A DNA stretch of 6,646 bases. Origin: Planctomycetota bacterium. GTDB taxonomy: Bacteria; Planctomycetota; Planctomycetia; Pirellulales; Thermoguttaceae. The notes below the pieces were generated by a model. It was not told where the DNA came from and searched no databases. It saw nothing but the letters and a program-made list of their open reading frames with translations. A program made the translations under genes and the position numbers. The stretch covers positions 1-6,646 of the forward strand of contig JAEWUR010000357.1 in assembly GCA_023397045.1 (NCBI GenBank), read 5' to 3'. Shown here piece after piece: positions 6,085 through 6,646 of this stretch. Numbering within the stretch: position 1 is the first letter of the stretch; each line of letters starts with the position of its first letter.

Positions 6085-6646
6085 ATGCACGATCCCTTTC
6101 ACGCTCGCGACACCTTTTCGACGAACTCCGGCGCTGACCGGGCAGGCATCTATCGCTTGACGAAGCTCGAAGACGCCGGTTTGACCAAACTGTCGGCGTT
6201 GCCCTATTCGATCCGCATCCTGCTCGAATCGGTGCTCCGCAACTGCGACGGATATCAGGTGACCGAGAGCGACGTCAAAAATCTTGCCGGCTGGCAGCCC
6301 GTGCGAACCTCGGCGATCGAGGTGCCGTTCAAGCCGTCTAGGGTGGTTTTGCAGGACTTCACCGGCGTGCCGGCCGTAGTCGATCTCGCCGCGATGCGCA
6401 GCGCCATGCAACGGCTCGGCGGCGATCCGAAAAAGATCAATCCGCTGGTGCCCGTCGATCTGGTCATCGACCATTCGGTGCAAGTCGATCGGTTCGGCTC
6501 GTCGACGGCGCTGGGCGAGAACATCGACTTCGAATTCCGCCGCAATCGCGAGCGTTACGAATTCCTGCGATGGGGGCAAAAGGCATTCCAAAACTTCCGC
6601 GTCGTGCCGCCGGCCATCGGGATCATCCATCAAGTGAATCTCGAAT
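6085..6646 (+). CDS. acnA: Aconitate hydratase, N-terminal part (truncated by window edge)
   Basis: Aconitase interconverts citrate and isocitrate in the TCA cycle using a [4Fe-4S] cluster. The 187 codons present run open to the window edge. They match the N-terminus of the AcnA/IRP1 type, with [19 protein letters not shown] (39-57), [20 protein letters not shown] (86-105), [20 protein letters not shown] (112-131) and [15 protein letters not shown] (173-187). The cluster-ligating cysteines lie beyond the edge, so activity cannot be judged. The start at 6085 ([11 protein letters not shown]) fits the family, and no upstream in-frame ATG exists. No convincing Shine-Dalgarno precedes it: AAGAGA around 6067 is too far away. 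The gene lies downstream of the element remnant and is probably transcribed separately from the rsgA-rluA cluster. A methylcitrate-pathway paralogue (AcnD-like) is less likely given the strong AcnA match. Confidence 0.94.
   Translation, partial: MHDPFHARDTFSTNSGADRAGIYRLTKLEDAGLTKLSALPYSIRILLESVLRNCDGYQVTESDVKNLAGWQPVRTSAIEVPFKPSRVVLQDFTGVPAVVDLAAMRSAMQRLGGDPKKINPLVPVDLVIDHSVQVDRFGSSTALGENIDFEFRRNRERYEFLRWGQKAFQNFRVVPPAIGIIHQVNLE

Noticed and set aside
5978..6160. 60-codon plus-strand open frame overlapping the acnA start
   Set aside because: It is out of frame with clearly conserved aconitase sequence and has no recognisable motif.
1..6646. CRISPR array, tRNA gene, prophage or toxin-antitoxin pair
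   Set aside because: I looked on both strands and saw no regularly spaced repeats, no tRNA-like cloverleaf sequence and no genes of these classes.

Overview
The window is GC-rich, densely coding bacterial DNA. The gene families and their sequence style, together with a REP-associated-type transposase tail, point most to a planctomycete of the Pirellulales kind. That placement is inference from protein style and rests on no marker gene. No novel defence, CRISPR or secretion system is visible. The most unusual part is a small palindrome-flanked mobile-element remnant between rluA and acnA.

Left part, minus strand (1-1131): the first ~96 bases are the 5' end of RNase P RNA (rnpB), read leftwards and cut by the window edge. 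Immediately upstream of it, in the same direction, lies a complete YhcC-type (TIGR01212) radical SAM protein gene. A 191-bp AT-richer intergenic stretch (1132-1322) separates this pair from everything to the right and must carry divergent promoters.

Centre, plus strand (1323-5821): a small FHA-domain protein is followed after 59 bp by a tight cluster of rsgA, hflX, a short-chain dehydrogenase and an RluA-type pseudouridine synthase. Within the cluster the junctions are a 1-nt overlap, an 11-nt overlap and a 12-nt gap, so it is almost certainly one transcript with translational coupling. Three of the four products act on the ribosome or RNA: RsgA in 30S maturation, HflX on 50S subunits or stalled ribosomes, and RluA-type enzymes in rRNA or tRNA pseudouridylation. 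With rnpB and the FHA gene nearby, the locus has a translation and RNA-processing theme. The oxidoreductase does not obviously fit.

Right part (5822-6646): after rluA there is no intact gene for about 260 bp. This stretch holds two near-identical 18-nt palindromic repeats in direct orientation (5822-5839 and 6051-6068). Between them is the C-terminal tail of an IS200/REP-associated (RAYT-like) transposase with no catalytic domain. The second palindrome ends 16 bp before the start of an aconitate hydratase gene, which runs off the right edge with 187 codons present.
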